DNA of 64,000 nucleotides from Mactra quadrangularis (Eukaryota; Mollusca; Bivalvia; Venerida; Mactridae). The stretch lies in the NCBI GenBank assembly GCA_025267735.1, contig CM046294.1, positions 36,549,222-36,613,221 on the forward strand. Direction: 5' to 3'. Shown one piece after another: positions 34,329 through 46,849 of this stretch (the stretch's first letter is position 1; every line of letters begins with the position of its first letter). The notes beneath the pieces are model-generated. The model worked only from the letters and a program-made list of their open reading frames with translations, ran no database searches and was not told where the DNA came from. A program made the position numbers and the translations under genes.

Positions 34329-35875
34329 CTAATGGACAAAAGTCTTGTCCGGAATGGCTTTCCATAATATCTTTTCAACACGTAAAGTTACGATCTTGAA
34401 ATTTGGCCTACTTTATATCGCCTGTTTTTCAAACCGGTTTCTACATTTTGACAGTCGTCCTCGCTCTAACAAAGGAGATACATTTCCGGCCACGTTTTTC
34501 ACGTGCTCTCTCGTGTATACAGTGTTGCGCATAGTTTGATGAAATGATTTACCTTATTATCTTGTGTAACGATATCCCAATCGGAAGACATCAGAATATT
34601 TTAATAAAATATTGATTTTTATTCTTAAATAAAGCTTTCAAATGAGCAGCGTGTGCGCACTATAGGCCAACTTGAGGCTAGTGCAACTGCTGCACATGAA
34701 GCCCGTCAATTCGGGGTTAATGAGGAAACCATTCGTCGGTTACGCACTAAATTCGCAACGCAAGGCTCCGTGGCAGACCTTCCACGTTCCGGACGGCCGC
34801 GCGAAACGACGTTACGTCAGGATAGGCATATTCAGCTTACCCACTTACGTAACCGTTTTGGCGCCCCAAATGACACGGCACGAAACACAGCTGGTCGTAA
34901 TCGACATCGCATTAGTGCCAGAACGGTAAGGCAGCCGGGTTATGTTGCCGACGGCCATATCGTGGAGCAATATTAACTCCCAATCACAGGCGTCTACGGG
35001 TAGCATGGGTGTTACGTCATCAAAGGTGGCACTTAAATCAATGGCAAAACATTCTGTTTACGGATGAGTGTAAATTTAACATTGATTTAAGCGACCGACG
35101 TCAACGTGTCTATCGACGCCCTGGTGAGAAGTTTACGGACGCCTGTGTCATTGAAAATGACCGCTGGGGTGGGCCGATCGTCATTGTTTAGGCAGGGTTT
35201 ACACATCATCATAAAACCCAACTTGTATTCCTCGAATATGGTCGATGACGCGGTCGTGGCTTAAATGCACAACGTTACGTAGACCAAGTGTTGCAACCGA
35301 TTGTGTTGCCCTTCCTTACTGCCCATCCAGGCGCAGTCCTGCAGCAGGACAACGCCCGGCTCCATGTTGCAAGGTTCACTCAAAACTTCCTGTTGGCCAA
35401 CAATGTCCAAACATTGCTATGGCCGGCATTATCGCCTGACATGAACCCAATCAAACACGTTTAGGACTACATGAAACGGACTATTAGGGCTCGGAACGTG
35501 TACAACGTCCATCAATTACGTGACGCTATTGTTCAAGAATGGGACCAACTTCCGGCTAGATTCCTTAGCAAACTTGTAGCACCGATGCGTAAAAGGATCA
35601 CTGAACTCATTCGGGTTAATGGGGGTCACATACACTATTGAAAAAAATGTTTCGTTTAAAACTAACTCAACGCAATCATTTGTAACTTGCAAATCATCAA
35701 TGTCAATTTTCAACACATTACTGTACCGAAAGAACTGGCTCAAATTTCACAATTCTTTTTTTATTCAATGCATAATAACATTCTCTTTCTAACGGTACCA
35801 AATGTATGAGTGTGCAATAACAAACAAAAAAGATAGTATGGTTTTTGTAGACCAGACAAGACTTTTGTCCATTAG
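34329..35875 (+). mobile_element. complete Tc1-like element, 1547 bp, TA target sites
   Basis: The terminal inverted repeats CTAATGGACAAAAGTCTTGT stand at both ends. TA flanks are at 34327-34328 and 35876-35877. It carries one decayed DD34E transposase gene in plus orientation. The near-perfect ends together with a mutated gene suggest a moderately recent insertion. Confidence 0.9.
34641..35641 (+). pseudogene. Tc1-like transposase (DD34E type), inactivated
   Basis: The N-terminal part holds two helix-turn-helix stretches (TAAHEARQFGVNEETIRRL, DLPRSGRPR). A frameshift lies near 34930. Then comes ILFTDECKFN (first Asp), CVIENDRWGGP, LQQDNARLHVARF (second Asp) and SPDMNPIKH. The third catalytic position is 34 residues after the second Asp. 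It should be Glu but is Lys (codon 35453-35455). In-frame stops occur after the GGPIVIV block (35189-35191) and at 35462-35464. The usual length of about 340 residues is otherwise covered, but no in-frame ATG starts it. Confidence 0.88.
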
Positions 35876-36174
35876 TATATTATCCTGTCGGACGGTTGTA
35901 AAAGCTTATATAAGCTTGTGTATTGTTATATTGTTTAAATAATCAAAATTTTAAATACATGTTATCTTTTGTGAATGTACATATTTCATTTTATATTAAT
36001 ATTGTATGTGATTAAGTGACAGATTTAAATGTAAAAGTAGTGCAAGTTACCTTCATTTTGAATTTGAAACAGAACACTACACTGGACTCTAAATGTTTTA
36101 TTATACATCTAAATTATTTCCATAATGTTTTTATTGAAAATAATTGCGGACTATCTGTAAATATTTTTGTTTAC

Positions 36175-36379
36175 GCGACCGTGTCGTAATGTTTAGCATG
36201 TCTGACTTCGAATCTGGAGATCGCGGGTTCGAGCCCGGTCGCGGTAGGTCATATCCTATACATGAGTTGTCGGCCTCGTGGTAGAGTAAGTTAGTACTAG
36301 TGATAGAAAAGTGTTAAGGAATTCTAGAGTAGAAAGTGCTGGCCGTCGTATATATGACTTCAATATAATTATGTTATTT
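36175..36379 (+). mobile_element. tRNA-derived SINE (family of 24736-24954)
   Basis: The head GCGACCGTGTCGTAATG carries B-box GCGGGTTCGAGCCCG. It is followed by GTAGGTCATATCCTATACAT, GTCGGCCTCGTGGTAG and GGCCGTCGTATATATGAC in the same order as the other copy. The 3' end touches the hairpin MITE at 36380. Confidence 0.8.
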
Positions 36380-36522
36380 AAGGAATGAATGTATAGAAAC
36401 TGACTTTCATCGAAAAATAAACGTCACTTTTGGTGATAGCTAATTTGCATAAACTGAAATTAGCTATCAACAAAATGACGTTTATTTTTCGATGAAAGTC
36501 AGTTTCTATACATTCATTCCTT
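36380..36522. mobile_element. 143-bp near-perfect hairpin MITE
   Basis: The arms AAGGAATGAATGTATAGAAA and inverse TTTCTATACATTCATTCCTT continue pairing through CATCGAAAAATAAACGTCA and the inner AGCTAATTT/AAATTAGCT. The loop is about 10 nt. An RNA of this region would form one long stem. Confidence 0.85.
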
Positions 36523-39500
36523 ATAATTACAACCATTTTTTGGAAATTTGTTGCCTGATTTGCAAAAGAAATGCGTTAGAAAATAACCTATTTTTTAATG
36601 CGTAGAGCCGAAGTACGCAATAATGCGTAATAGTGCGCAATAATTTCATTCGGTTAACAGTTTTTTATGCCAACCGTCGGCCATGTTTTTCTTCGATTAG
36701 ATGCAGTTTTTTGTTGTTTTAGGACATAACGGCATGAACGATACATAGAAATGAACATGCATTGAGTTTATTTTTAATAAAAGAACACATGAGAGGTGGT
36801 ACGCTATTGTGTCACTTTTTTAAACTGTTTAACAAGTTTCAAGTTTTTACGAAGAACACGTGAGTTTATGATGCAAGTTGTGACCGAGATAAATATGTCA
36901 ACTCGTTGAAACCAGTGATTACAAATGAGCGGTTGTTGGATGTACATTTCTCCGAATTGAAAAGCATCTGATGCTGAGTCATTTCATCAGAATGAGAAAG
37001 TTTACTACTGAAATTTGGATCACTTGATGATAACTTAAGCAGTCAGTCCGATTCAAGAAATTTACATGTCAAGACATTGGATGGAAAGACAAGCTATTAT
37101 CTGTACTGAGTAAGTGAATGTTTATTATTTACCCCCAAATTACGGAGATTATATGGTTTATATGCTTTTATGTTCTCATGTACATTTCAAAATGATCGGT
37201 ACTTAGGATAGATTCAAAGTCTGATCATATTAATCTGGAAGCATTTTCATTCCGGTCTGATAAAAAACGTTATAATTATTGACCTTGTTCACTACTCAAT
37301 GCAGAATGTATATGCATGAAGTATAAAATTCATATGCACTTCTGCGGATGCTACATCAGAATGATTAGATACACATATTATACTCGCAGCAGCCCTAAAA
37401 AGGACAGAACAGAACAGAACAGAACAAAACAATCCTTTATACAAATGCAAAAAAATATCAGAATTACATAAATCTATAGGAAATGTAAGGTAAATTCATT
37501 AAGTTGTGTTGGGAGATCGAGGGGAGAGGGGGTTGTGGTTGATGATAAGAAACATATTCATTTTTAAAATTTGAAAATGTAACCTTAAGTAATAACAACT
37601 TTTCTCCAGAAATCGTTACTACTTTAGAATACAAAAACGTGTTACCAGGTTATATACGACTCTATACACAACGTGACACAACACTTATTGTTATTTTCAC
37701 TTGGAAACGTTTACTTTGATTGTTGTTGCAAAAATTATACAAAAGAAACATTGAAAACTTATGCCTTTTGGCAAAACTTTGCTAGGAAAAACCTTCAATA
37801 AGTAGAAAAGTTCCGTGTCTCCAGCTCTATTTTTAATATTTGCTTTGAAAAATAAGTAATCTAAGAATTGCTATGGCTTGCAATATGTATATATTTACAA
37901 TATATGCGTAGTGAATTGTATGATTTTTAAAGATATTTTACTTATACGAATATGAAATTTTAAGATATTCCACATTCTAGGATTGATTCCAAAACAGTCT
38001 TATGTTACCGTAACTAATTTTGCATTGTTAAATTACTTTCAAAAAGGTGTTGTTCTCAATTGTTAAACCGTTTACTAATACTACTATGAATCAAATATCT
38101 TGGGAAACAAATCATGCCTGTCCAAAGGAGAATTACCAAATCAACTCCAAACTCAATTGTTTAAATGTCGCATTTAAAAAACTATGCTTCCATTACGAGT
38201 GTAGGACAGTTGCTAGCGACAGTATAGCTGTTTTACATTGAATTATTGTTTGCCACTGTACATTGGTGTGATCAAGTGCAAGTAATGCGTACCTTTAATT
38301 TTACTTCTATATTTATTGAAGGAAATTTTTACGAAACCCCGTGTTCCGTCACAAGTATTTGACATGTTATATGATATAATTTATGGAAGGAACAAACTGT
38401 TATTGTTTTCGATATTCCTCTTTTATCGTTTTCAAGAGCATGTTAATGGCAAAAGTAGGCCTTATCACTAACAGTTACGGTACGTGTGTAACGAAGACAT
38501 ATTTTAGTGCAGGTACAGGATGAATCATAAATCTGAAATCTGTGTGATAGATGACTTTCATAGCTTTAATTTTACAATGAATGATACATCAATTGACATA
38601 TTTCTTTAAGTGGAAAGAAAAAATGTTGATGTCTCTTTAATTGAGAATGAAAATTCATTTCGTTACGGAGCATAGAGAGCTTGTAACGGAGCATAAAATG
38701 AAATAGTAACGATCTACGTGATCACTGAATTACATTGAATGCAATTCACATTATCACAGTACGTTTACTACGTAAACAGACTACCTGAATGTGTTCCAGT
38801 CCTATACGATGAAAATTAATGAAAATTGTTGCACACGTGGAGTTTTACAAATTTGACAAACCTTCATGTGTTTCAAATTCATAACAAAACAATATTCGTG
38901 TAACCAATTCATGCAAAATCATGGTCATAACAAAAATAAAGAATATTAACAAATTGAAAATTTCTGAATCGACTTAACAATGATTTTAACACATTAAAAC
39001 AATGACCTACGAAATCAGTATGTCTAAAGATTTGAAAATGTTGATATCATTTCAAAAGTCCCATTTGTTCTTGTGCGTTCTCAGTTGAAAGTTCCAGTTA
39101 TTGTTTTTAAAAAATGTATTCACCACTGATGACCCAATCTTAACATGAGCACCTATTAAAGACATTGCTGAAACACTATTTTAAAAGTCTCTTGCATCTA
39201 CGCCACGGGTATTCAAAATGCGAATAAAACAGCTGGGAATCTCGGAACAAACTAATATAATGGAATATCTTATCAATTTTCTTCAAAGACCACATTTGCT
39301 AAACTACCGATAGGTACCATACTAATTATATTATTTAAATGACTTTAATAACTTTTATCATGGGATAAAAAACAAGTATGTTAATAAGTGATTGCAATTT
39401 TTTCATAAAGATAAAATATATTACAAAATAAATTTAGCAATTCCAAAGTGTTCGTCAGTTCATTTTTAGAAATACTTTGGAAAAACACATATGACATAAC

Positions 39501-39783
39501 ATTAACCTTTCATTTTAGGTATATATCAAATGCAACGTTTGACCAAAGTTGAATTCAAGCCAAACTATGCATACAATTTATCAAATTTTTCTGGATTTGA
39601 TTTCATTCCAAAATATTATTGTCAATTCAAAAAAAATGTTTCTCACTAGTTTTAGTTTAATCGCGTCCTCTAGTTTTAATTCGACCAGATTAAAAACTAC
39701 CAATTTTACTGCATAATAGTTAGTTGGTCTACACGATCACCAAAACTTACTATGTCAAACCCAAACGAATGGATTGTTAATAC
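36523..39783. other. intergenic, nothing recognised
   Basis: 3.3 kb of AT-rich DNA. Only minor features: a (GAACA)n run at about 37402-37425 and a short duplication of 'GTAACGGAGCATA' near 38664-38697. No convincing exon, TIR or tandem array. Confidence 0.5.
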
Positions 39784-40978
39784 AATTGACCTTACGCAAG
39801 AATTTGATTGACAGATCCTATTAGCCAATCAGCGTCCGGCATTTGATACCCTGATGCTTATCTGAGATAAGCGGCTAATCGGCCGCCATTTTGTCCGACA
39901 TCTGGTCATGACGGACATCGAATTTCTAATCTGTTAGCATGGACCCTATGTACAGTTATATAGGGTTCTCAGTGAAAGTTAATAATAAAATAAACTCAAT
40001 AAATCACATTAGAATGGTCAAAATATGTACACATGGGGTCTATAAATACTGTGATAAAAGTATAAACTACATAATAATCTGACGACAATTAATACAAGTA
40101 TGTAAAAAATCAGGTTAAAAATTACATTTTCATGCATGTTTACCCCAAATGTACCACAAAGATCTATGGACCCACCCCTTAACTTTTTTTTCCCCAACAT
40201 ATTTTATCACCTATACACCATTTTAAGGGTAACATGTATATAAAGTTGTTTTCGTGTATATCCAACAGTTTTCTGATTTATAAAGGAATTCTACAAACGT
40301 TCAATGTGATATGCGTTCTTTCATAATTTTTGCGTATACAATGTTTTTGTTGGAGCAAATGAACCTACCTTTATTTTTAATATATATCAATGGATATTAT
40401 AAAAAAGGGAATCATTTGAAATTTATGACAATGCCATTTTCAGACAAATTAATCTGTAGGAAATATGATATCTCGTAAATGATATGCATGTATTTGAACA
40501 CAACTCCGTCTAGATAGCCCCTAATACCCACCCCTTAACTTTTTTATTTCTCGACATATTTTGCTTTACTCTACATCATTTGATAGCTAACGTAATGTAA
40601 TATTTTTGCATGTTTTACTGTTTTAAATCCGTACACCCAAACGACTATTACCAGCGTTCATATTTAAGTGTATACTTTCAACTTGCTCATCCTTAGTGCG
40701 TATATTTTTTGTTGGAGCAAATTGACTCACATTTAATTTGAATATTAATGAATGGATATTCATAAATAATGTATCATTTGATAGATGAGACAATGCCCTT
40801 TTCAAAAATATTAAGTTTACCGAAATCGCATGACAAGTAAGTAAATAGCATGCATTTGAACCTGTTACTTTCAAAACAAAAATAATGGTTAGGGACATAG
40901 ATTAATCCCTGATAATGTCGGACAATGTACCACGTGTATCGGTGGGCGGAGCATAGGTATTCTGGCGTAAGGTCAATT
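39784..40978. mobile_element. 1195-bp TIR element with an internal ~365-bp duplication
   Basis: The inverted ends AATTGACCTTACGCAAGAAT and AATTGACCTTACGCCAGAAT match at 19 of 20 bases. Inside, about 40130-40505 and 40506-40865 are two diverged direct copies. Both have 'ACCCACCCCTTAACTTTTTT', 'TTGTTGGAGCAAAT', 'AATGGATATT', 'GACAATGCC' in the same order. No transposase frame or certain target duplication. Confidence 0.7.
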
Positions 40979-42190
40979 AGATCTCATAATGGTGCTTAAT
41001 ATTTTCCTTATCATATGTTCCGCAGCGCTGCTTAGCATAGTAATTCTAACAAATAGCTCATTCATTGACTATTTATAATGTTCATCACGAACGATCAATG
41101 TCGTGTATTTCGTATATCTACATGGTATACACACTAGAACATATCAGTATAAGTGCATATGGGTAAGATTAAAATTATCATACTTACTTCATATATCCCA
41201 TTTGTTATATTCCAAGCTCAGTAGTATTGTTAATGTAATATGGCAGAACATAAACTTAAATCTTGTTTCAAACATTAAGAAATACTCTGTGCGGTTAGTA
41301 AATTATACTTTTCTATTATCTAATCGATATTAAAATGCAATTTTGTTCGAATTGACAAGACTTTCTAATGTTTACTATGTTTCGTAACACCATGGCATAT
41401 CAAATATGTCATATGTTTCAAACTAATTGACCTTTCATTTTGTGCCTTATATGTTTAAGTTTTCATCAATTTGGAAAAGAATGTTTCACATGTCTGTATG
41501 CGACAAATATACATATTGACATAATTGTGATTCTATGTTCCGTAACGAACGAGTTGACCTATAGTCTTTGAACTCGTATATCTTTTTCAGCTAACGAATG
41601 GTGTGTGTTATATTTTTGTGTCAAGACCCAAAAGGTTTGAACTTTGCCATTATGTTAAAAATTAAAAATATTTACAGTTGGTTCATTTTCCGACATTTAA
41701 TTTTTAAAATGGCAACAATTATGGGAGAATTGCTGACAATTTAAAGTAAAAGCACAATAATTACATCAGATACCTTTATGAATATAAAATTATGCTCATA
41801 TATAAAGTATCCGAAAATCCAACGAGAAATAGTCAACGTTCGAATCATGTCTACTTTGCGGACATGATTTTAGTTAATACTTTGCTAAAAACTGGTGCAC
41901 ATAGAAAATTGACTTCGAATGACCTATAAGTTTTATCAAAGTTACCATCGTAAGAAAATATATAAAAAAATAAAGAAAAAAATGTAACCTGAAGATGCTC
42001 TGCGTGAGTGAAGCCAATAATGTTGTGTGTCTGATCCATCAACAAAAGTGATAGGGACTGATAATCCAGACAATTATTTAAGCAGATTGGTGATAAACCA
42101 GATTGTAGTTTTGATTTACGAGTACAGTACCCACCGAAAGTTTGGGGACAAAAAATTGCTACAATGCTTAAAATTTGATAATTCATTTTG
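40979..42190. other. intergenic, nothing recognised
   Basis: AT-rich, no motif-bearing ORF, repeat or RNA gene seen. Confidence 0.5.
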
Positions 42191-42194
42191 TTTA

Positions 42195-42345
42195 ATATGT
42201 TGGTTTTTGTTGTGTATAACGCCGTAGCAACACATTGTATAGGTCATAAAAGGGCGGTCAGATAACCGATTAACTGTTCTTGGGAAGGCTTAATCACTGG
42301 ATTTAGCTGTTAACCAACCACTTAGCGCATACTTTCGTCAGTGAC
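42195..42345 (-). repeat. SINE 3' portion
   Basis: On the minus strand: CAGTCACTGACGAAAGTATG, GGTTGGTTAACAGC, TTTTATGACCTATACAATG, TGTTGCTACGGCGTTA, then an ACAACAAAAACC tail. The CACTGACGAAAGTA core is shared with 49325-49560 and 51975-52160. Confidence 0.7.
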
Positions 42346-42757
42346 TGTCTACTTCCCTACATGATTAAGATAGGAGGGAAAACGGCCGTAGAAAAAATCA
42401 TAACCAAGCCCCACGAAAATGTGCCCCGCCCGGAAAAATATTTTTTTTAGAATAATTGATTTTGATAAACATAGATTTAAGTACGGTTTGTGAAAAGAAA
42501 TGAGACCAAACTTCAAGAATACAACATATGTATGAGATTCAGCAGTTAACATAATATAGCCTAAACTTCATGTGTATTGTAATTAGTTTTCATAACATGG
42601 CTTTTTATGTTATTTTGTAGTATCAGTTTCAATTATAATGATTTACAAGAAAGCAAAGCTTTAAAATATTTCACAATCATCAGTAAAGAACCCCGTAGTT
42701 TAAATGAATTATTTTCTCGCGTGTCAGTCTAAAAAAAGAATAGTCTTATTCTATTAT

Positions 42758-44721
42758 CACTGTCTAGATCGTGAAACGGTTGCGATTTTCCGTGTCACGG
42801 TGTAGCCACACCAAGATGGCGGAAAAACAACCATTCAAAATGTACATGTCGTTTTTTGCATGATATTTTGAGAAATATTCTGGCCTAAACGCGTTATAAA
42901 GTTTCATTTGATCCGTAAATATATAAACTAAAGGGCGGGTGTACTCATCTGACATGTCACACAGGATTTATGTGAGTTAAAGCCACCAAAGTTGACGAAT
43001 GACTGTTTGACAATTTGAACCGAGAGAGTGTATTCTTTTGATAAAATCGCCGTAAGTACGACACTTAGCGGGTTGTAAATACGATTGGGAGATAGTGTAT
43101 AAGCATGAAATTATAATTACAAATTGTACAAGTTCTAATTTGTTTTGTTATATCAAAACATGCCTACTTTCGGTTTTGTCTAAGCAACGGTTGAGATATT
43201 AGCCCCGGTGAAGATTTTCCGTAAGAAATGATTCGGTGTTGCCATAAAAAGTGGATACGGTGTATACATTTGCGTTAAAGAGAACACGGTTAGGACACTC
43301 ATTCAAACGCTTGAAATGCGACCAGACCATTTGGAATGCTGTCGAATTGTAGGCAAGGCAAAACGAAGCAGTATTTGTTAAAACACAGATACGGGTTTGG
43401 TCAAATCGTAAACAAATTTAAATCTTCTAACTGTTCATCAAGTTCCTCGTACATGGAATAAACGTTTGCTGAGAGGGACCTGCTAAAGTTACACTGCCGA
43501 GTGCTCTTATTGGTGCTGACGTTTTGTACGTTTTTCACATCTGGACTGGGAAGTAATTAAATCAGTATCAACAGAAATATCTTGTTTAGATTCTTGTATA
43601 TTTTCTAGCTCTTTTACATAGGGACACTTCTTATTTTCTAGAAAGGATGTACATATGTGTTGATTCACTTTGAAATATTCCCCAGTTTGCAGTTCTAAAT
43701 TTGGTGTTAGTCTTTAGTCTTTCGTCGGACGGCCATATCGGCCGGTTGATACTTTTAAAACCATCTCATCCGTCATTTTATCTGCAATTTGGCATGCTTT
43801 TCTACTGAATGATGAATGCATGCTAGGAGATCAGATTTCGAAAACTTACAGTGGTAGCATTTATAGACTTTTTCCAATTTGACACTTGGGAGAACAAAAT
43901 TATGAAATATATAATTTTAGTCTTATCACAAAAGGGCTTTTATAAGTATCAGTTTGGTATTTCTATACTACATTATTTGTAAGTATCAGTACGAAGGTGA
44001 CGATCTGGAATAGTGGGAATAGTGGGAATAAAATAATACTAACTGATTTATATTCAGGCGTTGTTTCTGCAAAGATTTACGTATTGCACACATTGGGCTT
44101 TTCTGTATAGCAAAATACGAAGGATAATGCCAATGTGATTTACTTCAAATGATATGGTTGCGTTTAGCCTTTGGATGGGTGTCCGAACCGTGTTCACTTT
44201 CACGCAAATGTATACACCGTGTCCACTTTTTATGGCAACACCGAGTCATTTCTTACGGAAAATCTTCACCGGAGCTAAAATCTCAACCGTTGCTAAGACA
44301 AAACCGAAAGTAGGCATGTTTTGACAAAACAGAATAAATTAGAACTTTTACAATTTAAAGGTATAATTGCATGCATTTACATTATCTCACAAACGTATTT
44401 ATAACACGGTAAGTGCCGTACTAACGGCGATTTTATCAAAAGTCATACACTTTTCTCGGTTCAAATTTGACTGACGGTCATTCGTCAACTTTGGTGGCTT
44501 TTTTTCACATAAATCCTTCGTGACATGTCAGGTGAATATACCCGCCTTTAGTTTATACATTTTCGGATCAAATGAAACTATATAACGCGTTTGGGGCCGA
44601 ATATTTCTTAAAATATCATACAAAAAACGACACGTACCTTTTGGATGGTTGTTTTTCCGCCATCTTGATGTGGCTATACCATGACACGGAAAATCGCCAC
44701 CGTTTCACGATCTAGACAGTG
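42758..44721. mobile_element. 1.96-kb foldback transposon with ~545-bp inverted arms
   Basis: The ends are CACTGTCTAGATCGTGAAAC inverted. They are flanked by a 5-bp duplication ATTAT at 42753-42757 and 44722-44726. The arms (about 42758-43303 and 44178-44721) are similar throughout with scattered changes. Each arm includes a CAAGATGGCGG site. The centre has a decayed coding stretch at 43507-43890. The superfamily is unclear; no standard transposase is seen. Confidence 0.82.
43507..43890 (-). pseudogene. decayed coding stretch with C2H2-like finger in foldback element
   Basis: Minus-strand frames read SVKLEKVYKCYHCKFSKSD, LLACIHHSVEKHA (C-x2-C ... H pattern), then after a frame change ADKMTDEMVLKVSTGRYGRP. 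A stop follows, then LTPNLELQTGEYFKVNQH, ICTSFLENKKCPYVKELEN, CEKRTKRQHQ, stop at 43507. Residue composition looks protein-like, unlike the surrounding DNA. I do not recognise the family. It could be the element's own protein or a captured host exon. Confidence 0.45.
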
Positions 44722-44726
44722 ATTAT

Positions 44727-46750
44727 TATCGTCAAAACAAAGATAGGCGAATATTTACAAGTGAGTTAACACAACTTATCATAAACTTTGACACATGTCT
44801 TGTATGCTTTTTTGTGGCTAGATATAACGGTAGAATTTCAGTGTGTCACGTTGGATGTATATAATGGTTGAGGCCCTGCAATGCGTGCATGAACTTAGTT
44901 TAAATATACCGTTTATATAAATCGACCTTTGTATCGAACAGTAAAATCTTACATGTCCCTAATTGACTAACTACTCTTTGCTGTTCGGAGTTTAAGTTGA
45001 AATCTTGATACAACTGAAATGATAAAAGTTCAAACGAAATGGTGGAAATAATGTCTGAATGACAAACAGTTTGGAACCAGGCACCGCAAGAAATACTTAC
45101 TCAATTTTGTCAGAGATATTCATAAATACAGTACTAGTAACATTATCCATAACTATGCATGGGCCTCATTTTATTTCACTTGCTAGCGAACACGAAAAAT
45201 CATGAAACATGTAAAACTTGAAAGTTTGACTTCTATCATGATGTAACCACTATACTACAATTTTCTTAAAGATTTATAAGTTGTGTCTTTAAATCAACAC
45301 TTTAATCTAATAAGAAAGAAATACACTAATGGACAGGTACATTTTCTAAATTCTAGGGGGTCCGGGCCCTCCTGACCCCCAGTTGGATCCGCCTATGAAT
45401 AGGAAGAAAAGTTGCTTATAAATACACACAATGTAACACAAAAACTCTTAATATATATATACTACATGTACAGCCCTGCTCGTTTGCAAGTATGTTGCAA
45501 TGAATAGCTTGTATTTGAAGTTAGTTTGATCTGTCAATTTTTTTCCTTGTGATCAGGTTTCACCCACTTGAACCTCATCATGCTTTTAAATAATGCACTA
45601 TTCATAACTGAATGAGACAAACAAGATTGTCAAAAAACTTACAAAAATGATAAAATCTGGTACTAACAATGAGTATTTGTTTACTTATGATGTTATGAAT
45701 AAGATTCAGATAAAAATCTGACATCCATGGTTAGGAGTAAAACTATAGAAGAATTTTGTTATGATTTGTACATAATGATGTACATGTTTAATGTACAAGT
45801 ATAATTGTATACTTTAAATTCTTTCATTTGTATGTGCATTTTACTGTATGTTATTCCTGATTTGGACACTTTTAATAATATAAATTAGACTGCAAAAATA
45901 TGGCTGATAGACCTTCTTTGTTTCACATATATATATGTTTAAAGCTATATAACTGACTGTATGTTGCAAATGATCAAATATAAAAGTTTATCTGGGCTCT
46001 CATAAAAAGTCATAATTTTTTATGAAGTTACATGTCTTAAGTCATGACTGCAGCTTGATAATTGCATCAAGAAAATTTAACTTCTTGCATGGACTTCCTT
46101 CATGTGTTAGATATTTTTTCATGTCACATGGTAATATATAATAATTATTTTCACTTGCTATTTTGTATAACATTGGTGTGACAATAAAACGAATTAAGCT
46201 TTTTTGCCTCTGTACCATGAAAAATATTATGAATTGTCCAACAGTACTGGGTTCATTCAGAATTTTCATAAAAGATGACATATATGTGAGGATTCTTCAT
46301 GATGAATCAACTTTATTTTGTACATTTTTGTATCATAGTTGAGCACAATGTAAGCAAGGTGATTCTTAATCCACATATTTTTCAACCATTAGAATGAAAT
46401 CACTCTACTTGATTCTATTCTCAACTACCTAGATCATATCTTGCATCAAGTTCTGAATCTGCTGTAATATGTTAATTACAAAACTAAAAAAAATGTAAAA
46501 GAAATACTGAAATATTTCTTCTTTATATCATATTTTACTTTATTCAAACATGATATATGAAGTCATTCACTTCTCATAAAATGAAATGCAATTTGTAGAA
46601 AATATTGTTAACGCCATGCTATACAATTAATACGAGTTAATTTTACGCCCCAGTAGTGTAATCCTATTTGAAAGCTTGTATTTTTAATCTCTCATGCGGT
46701 TTTCCTGAACTATACTGTATCTTGTTCACCTATTAGGTTTGATTTACATT
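44727..46750. other. intergenic; hAT-like terminal fragment at 45341-45398
   Basis: On the minus strand, GGCGGATCCAACTGGGGGTC and GGGCCCGGACCCCCTAGAAT resemble the GC-rich ends of hAT-type elements. No partner end is visible. The rest is AT-rich DNA without recognised features. Confidence 0.4.
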
Positions 46751-46849
46751 TTTGCAAATTTTGAAACATTTTCATTTTAGATATTAATTAAAAATTAATT
46801 TTATTTTGATCAATGTTTTAAAATTTTAATGAAAAAATTGGTAAAAAAA

